From assembly GCA_003138515.1 (NCBI GenBank), contig PLGG01000046.1:78315-142314 (forward strand): a stretch of DNA of 64,000 nt, read 5' to 3'. Source of the DNA: Acidobacteriaceae bacterium (GTDB taxonomy: Bacteria > Acidobacteriota > Terriglobia > Terriglobales > Acidobacteriaceae). Below are positions 1 to 9,333 of the stretch, piece by piece (position 1 is the stretch's first letter; each line of letters opens with the position of its first letter). The position numbers were made by a program, and so were the translations under genes. A model generated the notes under the pieces. That model was not told the DNA's origin and made no database searches. It saw only the letters and a list, made by a program, of their open reading frames with translations.

Positions 1-132
1 CGTCGCCGAAATCACCTGAATGCGATTCTGGCTTGGCTGCGCATAGTATTTTTCGATTTTTTCCGCACGGATGATTGCGTCAGCGGCCGGCGGCGCTTCG
101 AGAGTCGCGTTGGGGGTAGCCGTTTCCTGCAT
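1..132 (-). CDS. ABC transporter ATP-binding protein, N-terminal fragment
   Basis: Only the first 44 codons are inside the window; the gene runs off the left edge. Reading the minus strand from the ATG at 132 gives an acidic, Ala/Pro-rich leader followed by IIRAEKIEKYYAQPSQNRIQ and a beta strand. This is how the first strands of nitrate/sulfonate-type ABC ATPases begin, just before the Walker A motif. The Walker A, signature and Walker B motifs would lie outside the window, so the family call rests on this short stretch alone. A GGAG element lies a few bases upstream of the ATG. Substrate and partner permease cannot be told from here. Confidence 0.5.
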   Translation of the reverse strand, partial: MQETATPNATLEAPPAADAIIRAEKIEKYYAQPSQNRIQVISAT

Positions 133-425
133 TTCCGGTGCTCCGGTAGGGGGGTCAGGCGGAACTCGCGTTCGCTCGCGCCAGCATAAGCGTCAACATT
201 GGATGGCAGATGAATTCGCACCATGCCGAATGAGCCGCGCAATTCGACTCGCATGCCCGGCTTCCCGGCGCAAGCGGCGGGCATGACCAGACAAGGCGCG
301 CCGTGCTTTACACTGGTAAAGCGTAGCATTCCTGAGCTATTGAAAGCGTAAGTCAGACCCGGCGCGGGTCACCGCGACCGATCGAAGCCAACGAAACGTT
401 TCACGGTGTTCACTTCCCTGCCCCG
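133..425. other. Intergenic region between divergent genes
   Basis: This stretch separates the minus-strand ABC ATPase start from the plus-strand receiver gene, so it should hold two divergent promoters. I see no RNA gene, clear operator or repeat. Open frames across it on both strands lack ribosome sites and domain similarity and are treated as chance. Confidence 0.5.
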
Positions 426-803
426 ATGGAGAATATGCCGAACGCAACCAAACCAAAGGTGCTGGTAGCCGACGACGAGCGAGTCATCGCCGACACGTTA
501 ACCATGATTTTGAATCAGAGCGGTTTTGAGGCACGTGCGGTCTACTCCGGAGAAAAGGCTCTCGAGCTAGCCGATACTTTTCGGCCCGACATGCTCATCT
601 CCGACGTGATCATGGCCGACTTGAACGGGATCGACACTGCCATTCGCATGCGCGCCCTTCTGCCGGGAATCAAGATTCTCCTATTTTCCGGCCAGGCAGC
701 GACCGCCGACCTTCTGGAGAAAGCCCGCGCCGAGGGCTACGAGTTCGATATTCTCGCCAAGCCTGTCCATCCGCAGGACCTGCTGGCCAAGCTGCGCGGT
801 TAA
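426..803 (+). CDS. Single-domain response regulator (CheY-like receiver)
   Basis: A 125-residue protein made only of a receiver domain, so it has no DNA-binding or enzymatic output of its own and would act by protein contact after phosphorylation by a histidine kinase. Counting from the ATG at 426, the acidic pair is D16-D17, the phospho-acceptor is D60 in LISDVIM, the switch Ser is S88 in LLFSGQ and the conserved Lys is K112 in LAKPVHP, so all catalytic positions are intact. An in-frame ATG at 435 is an equally possible start. No kinase gene is adjacent. The gene is followed by a 7-bp hairpin. Confidence 0.9.
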   Translation: MENMPNATKPKVLVADDERVIADTLTMILNQSGFEARAVYSGEKALELADTFRPDMLISDVIMADLNGIDTAIRMRALLPGIKILLFSGQAATADLLEKARAEGYEFDILAKPVHPQDLLAKLRG

Positions 804-808
804 CGCCG

Positions 809-830
809 TCTGGCGCGGCGAGACGCCAGA
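809..830 (+). terminator. Possible terminator hairpin after the receiver gene
   Basis: A perfect 7-bp inverted repeat (809-815 with 824-830) begins 6 bases after the receiver stop codon. No T-run follows, so intrinsic termination is uncertain. Confidence 0.35.
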
Positions 831-941
831 AATCCGGCGGCTGGCTTCATTCATCGACGCAAGAGTGAATCAAAGCGTTCAATAGAATCGTCTGCGCGCC
901 CCTTGCCCTTGGCCTCCCCGGGAAGCGAAAGTACATACAAG

Positions 942-2321
942 ATGACAAAGGCGCTTCGTTCCACTCGCGTTCTGACGCCGGCGGGTCTCGCGCCCGCGAT
1001 GGTGCTTGTGGACGAGGAGCGCATTTCCGCATTGCGCGGCTGGGACGAGCTCCCGCCAGGCGCCGATCTGATCGACTTTGGCGACAATGTGATCTTGCCG
1101 GGCCTGGTCGACACTCATGTTCACATCAACGAACCTGGCCGCACGGAGTGGGAGGGCTTTCAGACGGCAACGCAAGCAGCGGCCGCGGGCGGCGTGACCA
1201 CGTTTGTCGACATGCCTTTGAACTGCGTGCCCGAGACGATCGATGTGTCGGCGCTCGAAGCCAAGCGGAATGCAGCGAAAGAAAAAGCATGGGTCGACTG
1301 GGCCACCTGGGGCGGCGTAGTGCGCGGCAACGCTGACTCCATCGAGCCGCTGGCGCGCGCGGGCGTGGCGGGCTTCAAATGCTTCCTCATTCATTCCGGC
1401 ATCGATGGCTTCGCATCAGTTGATGAGGCCGATCTGCGGTTAGGTTTGGCAAAGCTGCGTGGAACCGGCTTGCCGTTACTGGCCCATGCCGAGTTGTCCG
1501 GCCCGGTCGACGCGGCGACGAAAAAGCTGAACGAAGCGGGCGCTGACTGGCGCAAGTATTCCACGTTTCTCGCTTCCCGCCCAGACGCAGCCGAGGTTGA
1601 TGCTATTGATCTGCTCATGCGTCTGGCGCAAGAGTTTCGCACACCAATCCACATTGTGCATTTGTCGAGCGCACGGGCTTTGCCTCTGTTGGCTGCGGCG
1701 CGCGACCGGGGCGTGCCAGTGACGGTAGAAACGTGCGCGCACTATCTTTGGTTCGCCGCGGAAGACATTCCCGATGGCGCGACAGAGCATAAATGCGCGC
1801 CGCCGATCCGCGACGCTGCTAACCGCGAGGCCTTGTGGATCGCGCTCGAGCAGGGACTTATCGAGACGGTGATCACTGACCACTCGCCCTGCCCGCCCGA
1901 GATGAAGCACCTTGAAACCGGCCGCCAAAAAGGCCGTTTCGATCAAGCGTGGGGCGGAATCTCGAGCCTGGGCTTGGCGCTGCCCGTCATGTGGACCGCC
2001 ATGCAGCAGCGCGGCATCAAGGTTGAGCGAATCGGCGAATGGATGTCCGCGGCGCCGGCGCGTCTCGCGGGACTGATCGGACGCAAAGGCGCAATCGCTC
2101 CCGGCGCCCATGCGGATTTCGCAATCTTCGATCCCCAAACCGCATGGACTGTGACGCCGAATGACCTGCACTTCCGCCACAAGCTCTCGCCATATCTTGG
2201 CGCGAAACTTCGCGGGCGCGTCGTCGAAACCTGGCTGCGCGGCGAACCCGTCTATAGCAACGATGGGCGCGCAGGCAAGTTCTCCGATCAGGCGCGCGGA
2301 AAAGAGCAGGTTCGGACATGA
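942..2321 (+). CDS. allB: Allantoinase
   Basis: A cyclic amidohydrolase that would hydrolyse allantoin to allantoate in the cytoplasm. The protein has 459 residues from the ATG at 942, preferred over an upstream in-frame ATG at 903 because family members begin close to the RSTRVL strand. Metal ligands are visible: HVH (H59, H61) in GLVDTHVHINEPG, the carboxylatable Lys K146 in GFKCFLIH, H182 in HAEL, H240 in HLSSA and D313 in TDHSPC. The last is typical of allantoinase and related hydantoinases. The stop overlaps the next start in ATGA. The neighbouring allantoate and urate enzymes make allantoin the likely substrate rather than dihydropyrimidine or hydantoin. Confidence 0.93.
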   Translation: MTKALRSTRVLTPAGLAPAMVLVDEERISALRGWDELPPGADLIDFGDNVILPGLVDTHVHINEPGRTEWEGFQTATQAAAAGGVTTFVDMPLNCVPETIDVSALEAKRNAAKEKAWVDWATWGGVVRGNADSIEPLARAGVAGFKCFLIHSGIDGFASVDEADLRLGLAKLRGTGLPLLAHAELSGPVDAATKKLNEAGADWRKYSTFLASRPDAAEVDAIDLLMRLAQEFRTPIHIVHLSSARALPLLAAARDRGVPVTVETCAHYLWFAAEDIPDGATEHKCAPPIRDAANREALWIALEQGLIETVITDHSPCPPEMKHLETGRQKGRFDQAWGGISSLGLALPVMWTAMQQRGIKVERIGEWMSAAPARLAGLIGRKGAIAPGAHADFAIFDPQTAWTVTPNDLHFRHKLSPYLGAKLRGRVVETWLRGEPVYSNDGRAGKFSDQARGKEQVRT

Positions 2322-3541
2322 AGGAACGTGCGCAACGCGCCATCGCCGCATGCAGGCAGATCGCCCGAATGAGCGAGGAGCCGGGCCGCATCACGCGTCG
2401 CTTTCTCACTCCACCCGTACACGATGTTCACGAGCTTCTGCGCAGCCGCATGGAATCACTCGGCATGACTGTGCGCACGGATTCAGCGGGCAATCTGCGC
2501 GGCTTGTGGCAGCCGGATGGCGCGCGCAGCCAACGATTGGTTCTCGGCTCGCACATTGACACGGTCCCCAATGCAGGTGCATTTGACGGTGTCCTCGGCG
2601 TCGCACTCGCACTCGAATGGGCTCGCCTGGCGCAGGAACTCAAACTTCCGCTGACCATTGAGGTGATCGCATTCTCCGAAGAAGAAGGCGTTCGCTTCGG
2701 CGTGCCATTCATCGGCAGCCGGGCAGTGGCCGGTCGCTTCGACCCGGCGCTGTTGGGACTCAAAGACGCCGACGGCGTCACACTAGCCGACTCGATTCGC
2801 ACCTTCGGCCTGGAACCCCACAAAATCGACGAAGCAGCGCTCGATGCGGATGTGCTCGGTTTCGTCGAAATACACATCGAACAGGGCCCGGTCCTCGAAT
2901 CTGAAGGCCTTTCCGTCGCGGCAGTCACGGCCATAGTTGGCCAAACGCGTCTCACGGCCGAGTTCCGCGGCCAAGCCAACCATTCGGGCACGACTCCCAT
3001 GCGCCTGCGCCGCGATGCTCTCGCGGGTGCCGCAGAATGGATTTCTGCCGTCGAAACATTGGCGCGGCAAACAGAAGGCCTGATCGCCACCGTGGGGAAA
3101 ATCGACGCCGAACCGAACGCGGCCAATGTCATCGCCGGGGTCGCGCGTGTGAGCCTCGACGTGCGCCACGCTGACGACGCGTCACGCAAAGCCGCCGTGG
3201 AATCTCTTCTCGCGTTAGCGTACGTCATCGCCGAAAAACGCGGGCTCACCCTCGAAATCGCGCGCCAGATGGATCAGCCCGCCGTGCCCATGGACGAGCG
3301 CCTGACGGCCCGCCTGGCCGACGCGATCGAAGCGGCGGGCTTGCCGGAAAAACTGATGACCAGCGGCGCAGGCCACGACGCGATGGTGATGGCTGCCCGC
3401 GTGCCCACCACCATGCTCTTCCTGCGCAGCCCCGGCGGCATCAGCCACCATCCCGATGAATCTGTGCTCGAAGAAGACATTGAGGCGGCGCTCAACGTGG
3501 GCCGCAGATTTCTTCAGCGGCTGGCGGCAGAGGTCGGATAG
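2318..3541 (+). CDS. allC: Allantoate amidohydrolase (M20 family)
   Basis: A 407-residue Zn/Mn-dependent M20 peptidase-fold amidohydrolase, expected to convert allantoate to ureidoglycine with release of CO2 and ammonia. Visible metal-site residues are H79 in GSHIDTVPNAG, D90 in AFDGV, the Glu triplet E121-E123 in FSEEEGVRFG, and H186 in EIHIEQGP. The dimerisation/lid domain follows, and GAGHDAMVMA near the end is typical of the family. It is translationally coupled to allantoinase (ATGA). N-carbamoyl-amino-acid hydrolases share this fold, so the name relies on operon context as well as sequence. Confidence 0.88.
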   Translation: MKERAQRAIAACRQIARMSEEPGRITRRFLTPPVHDVHELLRSRMESLGMTVRTDSAGNLRGLWQPDGARSQRLVLGSHIDTVPNAGAFDGVLGVALALEWARLAQELKLPLTIEVIAFSEEEGVRFGVPFIGSRAVAGRFDPALLGLKDADGVTLADSIRTFGLEPHKIDEAALDADVLGFVEIHIEQGPVLESEGLSVAAVTAIVGQTRLTAEFRGQANHSGTTPMRLRRDALAGAAEWISAVETLARQTEGLIATVGKIDAEPNAANVIAGVARVSLDVRHADDASRKAAVESLLALAYVIAEKRGLTLEIARQMDQPAVPMDERLTARLADAIEAAGLPEKLMTSGAGHDAMVMAARVPTTMLFLRSPGGISHHPDESVLEEDIEAALNVGRRFLQRLAAEVG

Positions 3542-3597
3542 AATCGAGCATCGGAATTCTCGGGAACACCAATTCATTTCCCGGATCGAGGTCGCAC

Positions 3598-4341
3598 GTG
3601 CACCAATTTGGATCAACGCGCAGCAGCCGGAAGCCGGATCACTTGCTGCAAACACCAGATACATTTGTCCGCTCACCGCTGCCCGGAGCCGAGGGAGTGG
3701 AGTTTATCATCCACGCCGCGCCGCAACTGGGCGCGCGCTTTACGCAAATGACCGCCGAATTCGTCGCCGGCGGCTCACTTGGCCCCGCACCGGCGCAGCG
3801 ATTCCTTTACGTCCTCGACGGCAAGCTTGAAGTCAAGGCGGGCGACAAGCGACACATCCTCAAGCCGGGCGGCTTCGCCTATCTGCCGCAGGGCGCGGCG
3901 CACACCGTCCGCGCCACGGGAATCGCGCGCGCGGTGGTGATTGAAAAACCTTACGAGCCGCAAGCGGGCGCAGCCGATCCAAAGATCGTCATCGGCGACG
4001 AATCCGCGGTCAAAGCCACGCCGCTCATGGACGACGATGCGCTGCGCGTGCGCGCGCTCATACCCGACGGCCCGCCCTACGACTTCGCGGTGAACACCCT
4101 GACCTACGATCCCGGTGCGTCGCTCCCTATGGTTGAGATTCATGTCATGGAGCACGGCCTTCTGATGCTTGAAGGCGGCGGCGTCTATCGTCTTGGCGAC
4201 TCGTGGTACCCCGTTTATGCCGGCGACTTCATCTGGATGCGCGCCTACTGCCCGCAGTGGTTTGGCGCGCTCGGCAAGCGGCCGGCGAAGTATCTCCTCT
4301 ACAAAGACTGGCGCCGCCATCCGCTCGGAGAAAGCGAATGA
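3598..4341 (+). CDS. allE: (S)-ureidoglycine aminohydrolase (bicupin)
   Basis: A 247-residue double cupin. It matches the ureidoglycine aminohydrolase family, which removes ammonia from ureidoglycine to give ureidoglycolate in a Mn-dependent reaction. The first cupin is seen around QRFLYVLDGKLEVKAGD and LPQGAAHTV. The second, metal-binding cupin is seen around LPMVEIHVMEHGLLMLEGGG and ends with GDFIWMRAYCPQWFGA, a family hallmark. Translation likely starts at GTG 3598, with GAGG a few bases upstream. Its position between two M20 amidohydrolases fits the order of the pathway. The stop codon overlaps the next start (ATGA). Confidence 0.9.
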   Translation: MHQFGSTRSSRKPDHLLQTPDTFVRSPLPGAEGVEFIIHAAPQLGARFTQMTAEFVAGGSLGPAPAQRFLYVLDGKLEVKAGDKRHILKPGGFAYLPQGAAHTVRATGIARAVVIEKPYEPQAGAADPKIVIGDESAVKATPLMDDDALRVRALIPDGPPYDFAVNTLTYDPGASLPMVEIHVMEHGLLMLEGGGVYRLGDSWYPVYAGDFIWMRAYCPQWFGALGKRPAKYLLYKDWRRHPLGESE

Positions 4342-5585
4342 CAACCGCACGCCCGCAACTCACCATCGACGGCCTGACGGCAGAGCTAATGGCGCTCGCG
4401 CAAATTTCGGAAGCCGAACCGCCCATCGTGACGCGAGTTGTTTTCGGCGAGGCCGACCTGCGCGCGCGGACCTACGTGAAGGGGCTCTGTGAAGCTGCCG
4501 GGCTCAAGGTGCGCGAAGACGCAATCGGCAACACCTTTGCGCGCTGGGAAGGCAGCGATCCAACGCTCGCGCCCATCGGAACCGGCTCGCACATCGATGC
4601 CATTCCTAACGCCGGCCTCTACGACGGCTGTGTGGGCGTGCTGGGCGGCCTTGAAGCCATTCGCGTCTTGCAGAAGTTCGGTTTCAAGCCGCGGCGCTCC
4701 ATTGAGCTCGTCATTTTCACAGCCGAGGAACCGACGCGATTCGGCATTGGCTGTCTCGGCAGCCGCATGATGGCCAGCGTGCTTACGCCGCAACAAGCCC
4801 TCGCGCTGCGCGACAAGGATGGGCGTGGACTGGAGGAGTGGCGCGCGCAAGCCGGATTTATCGGGCCGCTTGAGTCCGTTGCCGTGCCTCGCGGCCGCTT
4901 TCATCAATTTGTCGAGCTGCACATTGAGCAGGGACCGTATCTTGAGCTGGAAGGAATCGACGTCGGCCTGGTGACGCACATCGCCGCGCCCGCGAGTCAA
5001 CGCATCGCGATTGAAGGCGAGGGCGGCCACGCCGGCGGCAAGCTGATGCCGGGCCGCAAAGATGCGTTGGCTGCAGCCGCCGAGCTCATTCTCGCGCTTG
5101 AATCGGCGGCCAAATCAACAGGCGCAATCGACACCGTCGGTACTGTGGGCATTTGCGATGTCTTTCCCGGCGCGGTCAATAGCGTTCCTTCTCGCGTGCT
5201 CATAACGACCGACGTGCGCGATATTAACCGGGCGCGACGCGATGGCGTTTTAGCGGCGCTCGCCTCCGCCGTGGAAGAGGTGAGAACTCGCCGCGGAGTC
5301 ACGATCACCACTGATTTGATCAATGCCGATCCGCCGACGACCTGCGACCCCGAAATCCTCGCCGCACTCGAACGCTCGGCCATCGCAGCCGGCAAGATAT
5401 ACAAGCGAATGGTTGCGCGCGCCTATCACGACTCATCATTTGTGTCGTGCATCGCACCCGTGGCCATGCTGTTCATTCCCTGTCGCGGCGGCGTTAGCCA
5501 CAGGCCCGACGAGTACGCTTCGCCCGAGTGGATCGGCAGTGGTGTACACGTGCTGTCCCGCACGCTGGCGGAGCTCGCGTCCTAA
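4338..5585 (+). CDS. M20 amidohydrolase, probable ureidoglycolate amidohydrolase
   Basis: A second M20 enzyme of 415 residues, clearly paralogous to the allantoate enzyme two genes upstream: GSHIDAIPNAGLYDG, FTAEEPTRFG (EE instead of EEE) and ELHIEQGP. It is coupled to the cupin gene by ATGA. Since the cupin makes ureidoglycolate and this is the only amidohydrolase left in the operon, the simplest role is hydrolysis of ureidoglycolate to glyoxylate, CO2 and ammonia. An N-carbamoyl-L-amino-acid hydrolase activity cannot be excluded from sequence. The longer open frame upstream of ATG 4338 overlaps the cupin gene and is not used. Confidence 0.78.
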   Translation: MTTARPQLTIDGLTAELMALAQISEAEPPIVTRVVFGEADLRARTYVKGLCEAAGLKVREDAIGNTFARWEGSDPTLAPIGTGSHIDAIPNAGLYDGCVGVLGGLEAIRVLQKFGFKPRRSIELVIFTAEEPTRFGIGCLGSRMMASVLTPQQALALRDKDGRGLEEWRAQAGFIGPLESVAVPRGRFHQFVELHIEQGPYLELEGIDVGLVTHIAAPASQRIAIEGEGGHAGGKLMPGRKDALAAAAELILALESAAKSTGAIDTVGTVGICDVFPGAVNSVPSRVLITTDVRDINRARRDGVLAALASAVEEVRTRRGVTITTDLINADPPTTCDPEILAALERSAIAAGKIYKRMVARAYHDSSFVSCIAPVAMLFIPCRGGVSHRPDEYASPEWIGSGVHVLSRTLAELAS

Positions 5586-5661
5586 CGCCTGCGCTTTCAA
5601 ATGACCGCGCGCCATTGTATGCTATCCGTCAATCCGTTCGGTGAAATCGGCTTCGGAAACC

Positions 5662-7923
5662 ATGAGCACGCCTTCGACAACCCGCATCGTTGGCGCCAAC
5701 GTTCCCCGCAAGGAAGGCGTGGACAAGTTGCTGGGCCGCGCGTGTTATGTGGACGATATCGACCGCGACGGCATGTGGCACGGAGCCACAGTGCGCAGCT
5801 CGATTCCGCGCGGGCTGATTCGCTCCATCGCATTTGACCGCCGCATCGACTGGAGCGAATTCGCAATCGTCACCGCCGCCGACATCCCAGGCGAGAATTG
5901 CATCCAGCTCATCGTCGCCGATCAGCCGTGCCTCGCTGATGGCAAGGTGAATCATTGCGAAGAGGCGATCCTGCTCCTCGCGCATCCTGACAAGCACAAG
6001 CTACGAGAAGCCGTAGGCGCGGTCCAGATCGAATATGAGCCGCTGCAGCCCATCTTCACCATTGAAGAAAGCGAACGCCAGGACGTGGCCGTCTGGGGCG
6101 CGGACAACCTGCTCAAGAGCTTTCTTCTCGAAAAGGGTGACGTGGACTCCGCATGGGCTCACGCGGCCCGCATCATCGAAGGCGAGTACCGCACCGGCGC
6201 GCAGGAACATCTCTACATCGAGAATCAGGGCGTCATCGCGGAATACAGCGCGGAAAGCGGCGTCACGGTTTGGGGCTCGCTGCAGTGTCCCTACTACGTC
6301 TTCAAGGCTCTGCGTGCGGTCTTCGATTTGCCCGAAGACAAAGTCCGAGTGATCCAAACTGAGACCGGCGGCGCATTCGGCGGCAAAGAAGATTATCCCT
6401 CCACGCTCGCCTGCCACGCGGCGCTGCTGGCCATGAAGAGCGGCCATCCCGTGAAGATGGTCTACGACCGCATGGAAGATCTGGCCGCGACCACCAAGCG
6501 CCACCCGTCGTGCGTACGCCACCGTACAGCGGTCGACCGCAATGGCAAATTGCTGGCCATGGAGATCGACCTCGCAGCCGACGGCGGCGCTTACGCCACG
6601 CTTTCATCCACGGTGCTTTCGCGCGCCACGCTGCACTCTACGGGTCCATACGTTTGCCCCAACATCCGCCTGCATGCACGCTCGTGGGCAACCAATTACG
6701 TTCCGTACGGCGCATTCCGCGGTTTCGGCGCGCCGCAAGCGATTTTTGCCATGGAGCGCCACATGGACGAGATCGCTGCCGCCATCGGGATCGACCCCAT
6801 CGAGCTTCGGCGCCGAAACTTTCTGCACGTCGGCGACACCAACGCGACCGAACAATTGATGCGCGAGCCTGTGATTCTCGATCAACTGCTCGATCGCGCG
6901 CTCAAAGAGAGCGACTACCACGCCAGGCGGGCACAGTTTGCCCGCGAGAATCCGGCGAGCCCAGTCAAGCGCGGCATGGGAATCGCCGCCTTCTATCACG
7001 GCTCGGGGTTCACCGGCTCCGGCGAGGTCTACCTCAACTCGCTAGGCGGAATCGACGTCATGCCCGATGGCAAAGTGCGCGTACTCGTCTCCAACACGGA
7101 ATTCGGCCAGGGCACGAACACCATCCTCACCCAAATTGCCGCGGAAGCGCTGGGAATCGATTACGCTGATGTCACGATGGCTGCGCCCGACACCGGCGTG
7201 GTGCCGAACAGCGGTCCCACGGTCGCCTCGCGCACATCGATGGTGATCGGACGCATTATTGAGCGCGCCTGCTCGCAGCTCCTCGAGCTGCTTCGCGAAC
7301 ATGCCGGTCTTGGCGCGACGTACACTCCCGCCGAGTTCTTCGCCGCCTGCGAGCGCTATCGCGCCCTGCATGGAGAGGTTGTATCTTTGTGCCGCTATGA
7401 AGCGCCGCCGGGAATTGTCTGGGACGACCAGCGGTACCACGGCGAAGCGTATGGCGCGTATGCGTGGGCCGTTTATGTAGCGCAAGTCGCGGTCGACACC
7501 GTCACCTACTCCGCCGAGGTGGAAGACTTCTGGGCCGTCCAGGAGGTGGGCCGCGTGCTTCACCCGGTGCTGGCCGCCGGGCAGATCGAGGGTGGCATCG
7601 CACAGGGCATCGGCTACGCGCTCTACGAAAAAGTTGTTTGGCAGGACGGCCGCATGGCCAACAATCAGATGACCAACTACATCATGCCCACAGCGGAGGA
7701 CGTTCCGCCGATTCATGTGTCTTTCGAGGAGATTCCATTTCAATTCGGAGGATTTGGCGCCAAGGGCCTTGGCGAGTTGCCGCACGACGGTCCCGCGCCG
7801 GCGATTCTGAACGCCATTCGCGACGCGACGGGGGTTGCATTCAACTCCATTCCATTGCTGCCCGAGGATCTCTACCTCGGTCTCGCCGCGGCTCAACCGG
7901 CGGAGGAGACGGCTGCGCGATGA
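5662..7923 (+). CDS. Xanthine dehydrogenase, molybdopterin-binding subunit
   Basis: A 753-residue molybdenum hydroxylase large subunit, about the size of stand-alone bacterial XDH molybdenum subunits. It starts with the small hammerhead domain (RKEGVDKLLGRACYVDD). Cofactor-contact motifs follow: GGAFGGKED near residue 235, GAFRGFGAPQ near 350 and GQGTNTILTQIA near 480. The catalytic Glu is E705 in GAKGLGELPHDG. It would hydroxylate hypoxanthine or xanthine to urate together with the Fe-S and FAD subunits encoded next. It overlaps the Fe-S gene by ATGA. Order Mo, Fe-S, FAD is one of the known arrangements. No XdhC-type maturation factor is present in the window. Confidence 0.92.
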   Translation: MSTPSTTRIVGANVPRKEGVDKLLGRACYVDDIDRDGMWHGATVRSSIPRGLIRSIAFDRRIDWSEFAIVTAADIPGENCIQLIVADQPCLADGKVNHCEEAILLLAHPDKHKLREAVGAVQIEYEPLQPIFTIEESERQDVAVWGADNLLKSFLLEKGDVDSAWAHAARIIEGEYRTGAQEHLYIENQGVIAEYSAESGVTVWGSLQCPYYVFKALRAVFDLPEDKVRVIQTETGGAFGGKEDYPSTLACHAALLAMKSGHPVKMVYDRMEDLAATTKRHPSCVRHRTAVDRNGKLLAMEIDLAADGGAYATLSSTVLSRATLHSTGPYVCPNIRLHARSWATNYVPYGAFRGFGAPQAIFAMERHMDEIAAAIGIDPIELRRRNFLHVGDTNATEQLMREPVILDQLLDRALKESDYHARRAQFARENPASPVKRGMGIAAFYHGSGFTGSGEVYLNSLGGIDVMPDGKVRVLVSNTEFGQGTNTILTQIAAEALGIDYADVTMAAPDTGVVPNSGPTVASRTSMVIGRIIERACSQLLELLREHAGLGATYTPAEFFAACERYRALHGEVVSLCRYEAPPGIVWDDQRYHGEAYGAYAWAVYVAQVAVDTVTYSAEVEDFWAVQEVGRVLHPVLAAGQIEGGIAQGIGYALYEKVVWQDGRMANNQMTNYIMPTAEDVPPIHVSFEEIPFQFGGFGAKGLGELPHDGPAPAILNAIRDATGVAFNSIPLLPEDLYLGLAAAQPAEETAAR

Positions 7924-8468
7924 GTACGAACGAAAGCGCAACGTCTAGCAAACGCTGGCCCGCGATTCGCTTCAACGTGAACAGTGAGGCACGAATCGTA
8001 AAGGTTCCTCCGATGAAGCGCCTCCTCGACGTCCTACGCGAAGATCTCCATCTGACCGGAACCAAGGAAGGCTGTGGCGAAGGCGAGTGCGGCTCGTGTT
8101 CCATTCGCATGAACGGCGAGCTTGTGAACAGTTGCCTGGTTCCGGTGTTGCAAGTTGAAGGCGCCGACATCCAGACCGTCGAAGGCCTGGCTCTTGATGG
8201 CGCGCTGCATCCTCTGCAGGAAGCGTTCCTTTGTCACGGCGGCGCTCAGTGCGGAATTTGCACGCCCGGAATGTTGATGGCTGCTGCACAGCTCCTGGAG
8301 CGTAGTCCAAATCCCGATATGCCCCAGATTCGCGAAGCTCTTGCCGGGAATCTCTGCCGCTGCACGGGATTCATACGCATTTTTGAATCGGTTGCCGCAG
8401 CCGTTGACGCGCAAAGCGCGAGCCCTGCAACCAAGCTAACCACGGAGCAGATGCACCATGCGCGGTAA
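7920..8468 (+). CDS. Xanthine dehydrogenase, [2Fe-2S] subunit
   Basis: A 182-residue two-cluster ferredoxin-like subunit that carries electrons from the Mo site to FAD. The plant-type cluster is bound by C52, C57, C60 (GCGEGECGSC) and C72. The second cluster, in the helical domain, is bound by C111 and C114 (QCGICTPG) and the later CRCTG pair. C105 sits in FLCHGG. Extra N-terminal residues (about 15, Ser/Thr-rich) precede the usual start. It is coupled to the Mo subunit by ATGA and overlaps the FAD subunit start by 11 bases. Confidence 0.94.
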   Translation: MSTNESATSSKRWPAIRFNVNSEARIVKVPPMKRLLDVLREDLHLTGTKEGCGEGECGSCSIRMNGELVNSCLVPVLQVEGADIQTVEGLALDGALHPLQEAFLCHGGAQCGICTPGMLMAAAQLLERSPNPDMPQIREALAGNLCRCTGFIRIFESVAAAVDAQSASPATKLTTEQMHHAR

Positions 8469-9333
8469 TGCAGCAATGCACGATCTGGTTGCGCCCGGCA
8501 CTCTAGCCGGCGTCCTCGAGCTGCTTGCCGCGGAACCTGGCGCGTGGACGCCTATTGCGGGCGGCACGGAGTTGATGGTTGCATTTTCCGCGGGCCGGCT
8601 CGCCGCGCCCAAGCTCGTAAGCCTATGGGGCATTCCCGACCTGCGCGCGATCGACGTTTTGCCGCAGAGCGTCGTTGTCGGCGCCGCTGCCACCTTTCTC
8701 GATCTGCGCAGACACGCCGTCATCGCCGCTGAATTGCCCCTGCTCGCCAAAGCTGCAAGCTGGATCGGCTCCATCGCCAACCAGAGCCGCGCAACTCTCG
8801 GAGGCAATTTGGTCAACGGCTCGCCTGCCGCGGATTCTTCGCCCGCGCTGCTGGCCTACGACGCGGAGATCGAACTCATCTCCGCGCGAGGACGCCGCCG
8901 CGTTCCTTACTCTGAGTTCCATGCGGGCTACAAGCGCAACGTCCTCGCCGCGGATGAACTTCTCTATGCGATTCACTTGCCGCGTCGATTCGCAAGCCAC
9001 AAGCAGTACCTGCGTAAAGTGGGGACGCGCCGCGCAATGGCCATCGCCAAAGTTGCGCTGGGCGCAACGGCGCTGCTCGAGAATGGCGCGATCCGCGAAA
9101 TTCGCCTCGGTGCGGCGAGTCTTGCGCCCTTCCCCACGCGCCTCCTGCAAGCTGAATCGGCGCTCCTCGGCCAGACGATCACGCGCGACACGATTCAATC
9201 CGCGCACCACGCCTTGCTCGCCGAAGTGAAACCGATCGACGACATTCGTTCCACTGCCGATTATCGGAGCCGAGTGGCCGTCAATCTGCTTGACGAGTTT
9301 CTGCTTCAACTTCGCCGGGAGGAATCGCATTGA
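8458..9333 (+). CDS. Xanthine dehydrogenase, FAD-binding subunit
   Basis: A 291-residue FAD_binding_5 / CO-dehydrogenase-flavoprotein C-terminal protein. The pyrophosphate-binding motif AGGTELM lies near residue 35 and the second FAD motif SRATLGGNLVNGSPAADS near 110, both well conserved. The C-terminal half (RKVGTRRAMAIAKVALGATA) matches the usual domain. It accepts electrons from the Fe-S subunit and passes them to NAD+ or another acceptor. Its stop overlaps the TTG start of the OHCU decarboxylase (TTGA), so the whole block is translationally coupled. Confidence 0.92.
   Translation: MRGNAAMHDLVAPGTLAGVLELLAAEPGAWTPIAGGTELMVAFSAGRLAAPKLVSLWGIPDLRAIDVLPQSVVVGAAATFLDLRRHAVIAAELPLLAKAASWIGSIANQSRATLGGNLVNGSPAADSSPALLAYDAEIELISARGRRRVPYSEFHAGYKRNVLAADELLYAIHLPRRFASHKQYLRKVGTRRAMAIAKVALGATALLENGAIREIRLGAASLAPFPTRLLQAESALLGQTITRDTIQSAHHALLAEVKPIDDIRSTADYRSRVAVNLLDEFLLQLRREESH

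Noticed and set aside
12..329. A 105-codon minus-strand frame at the left edge.
   Set aside because: It overlaps the ABC ATPase start in another frame, has an odd basic composition and no domain.
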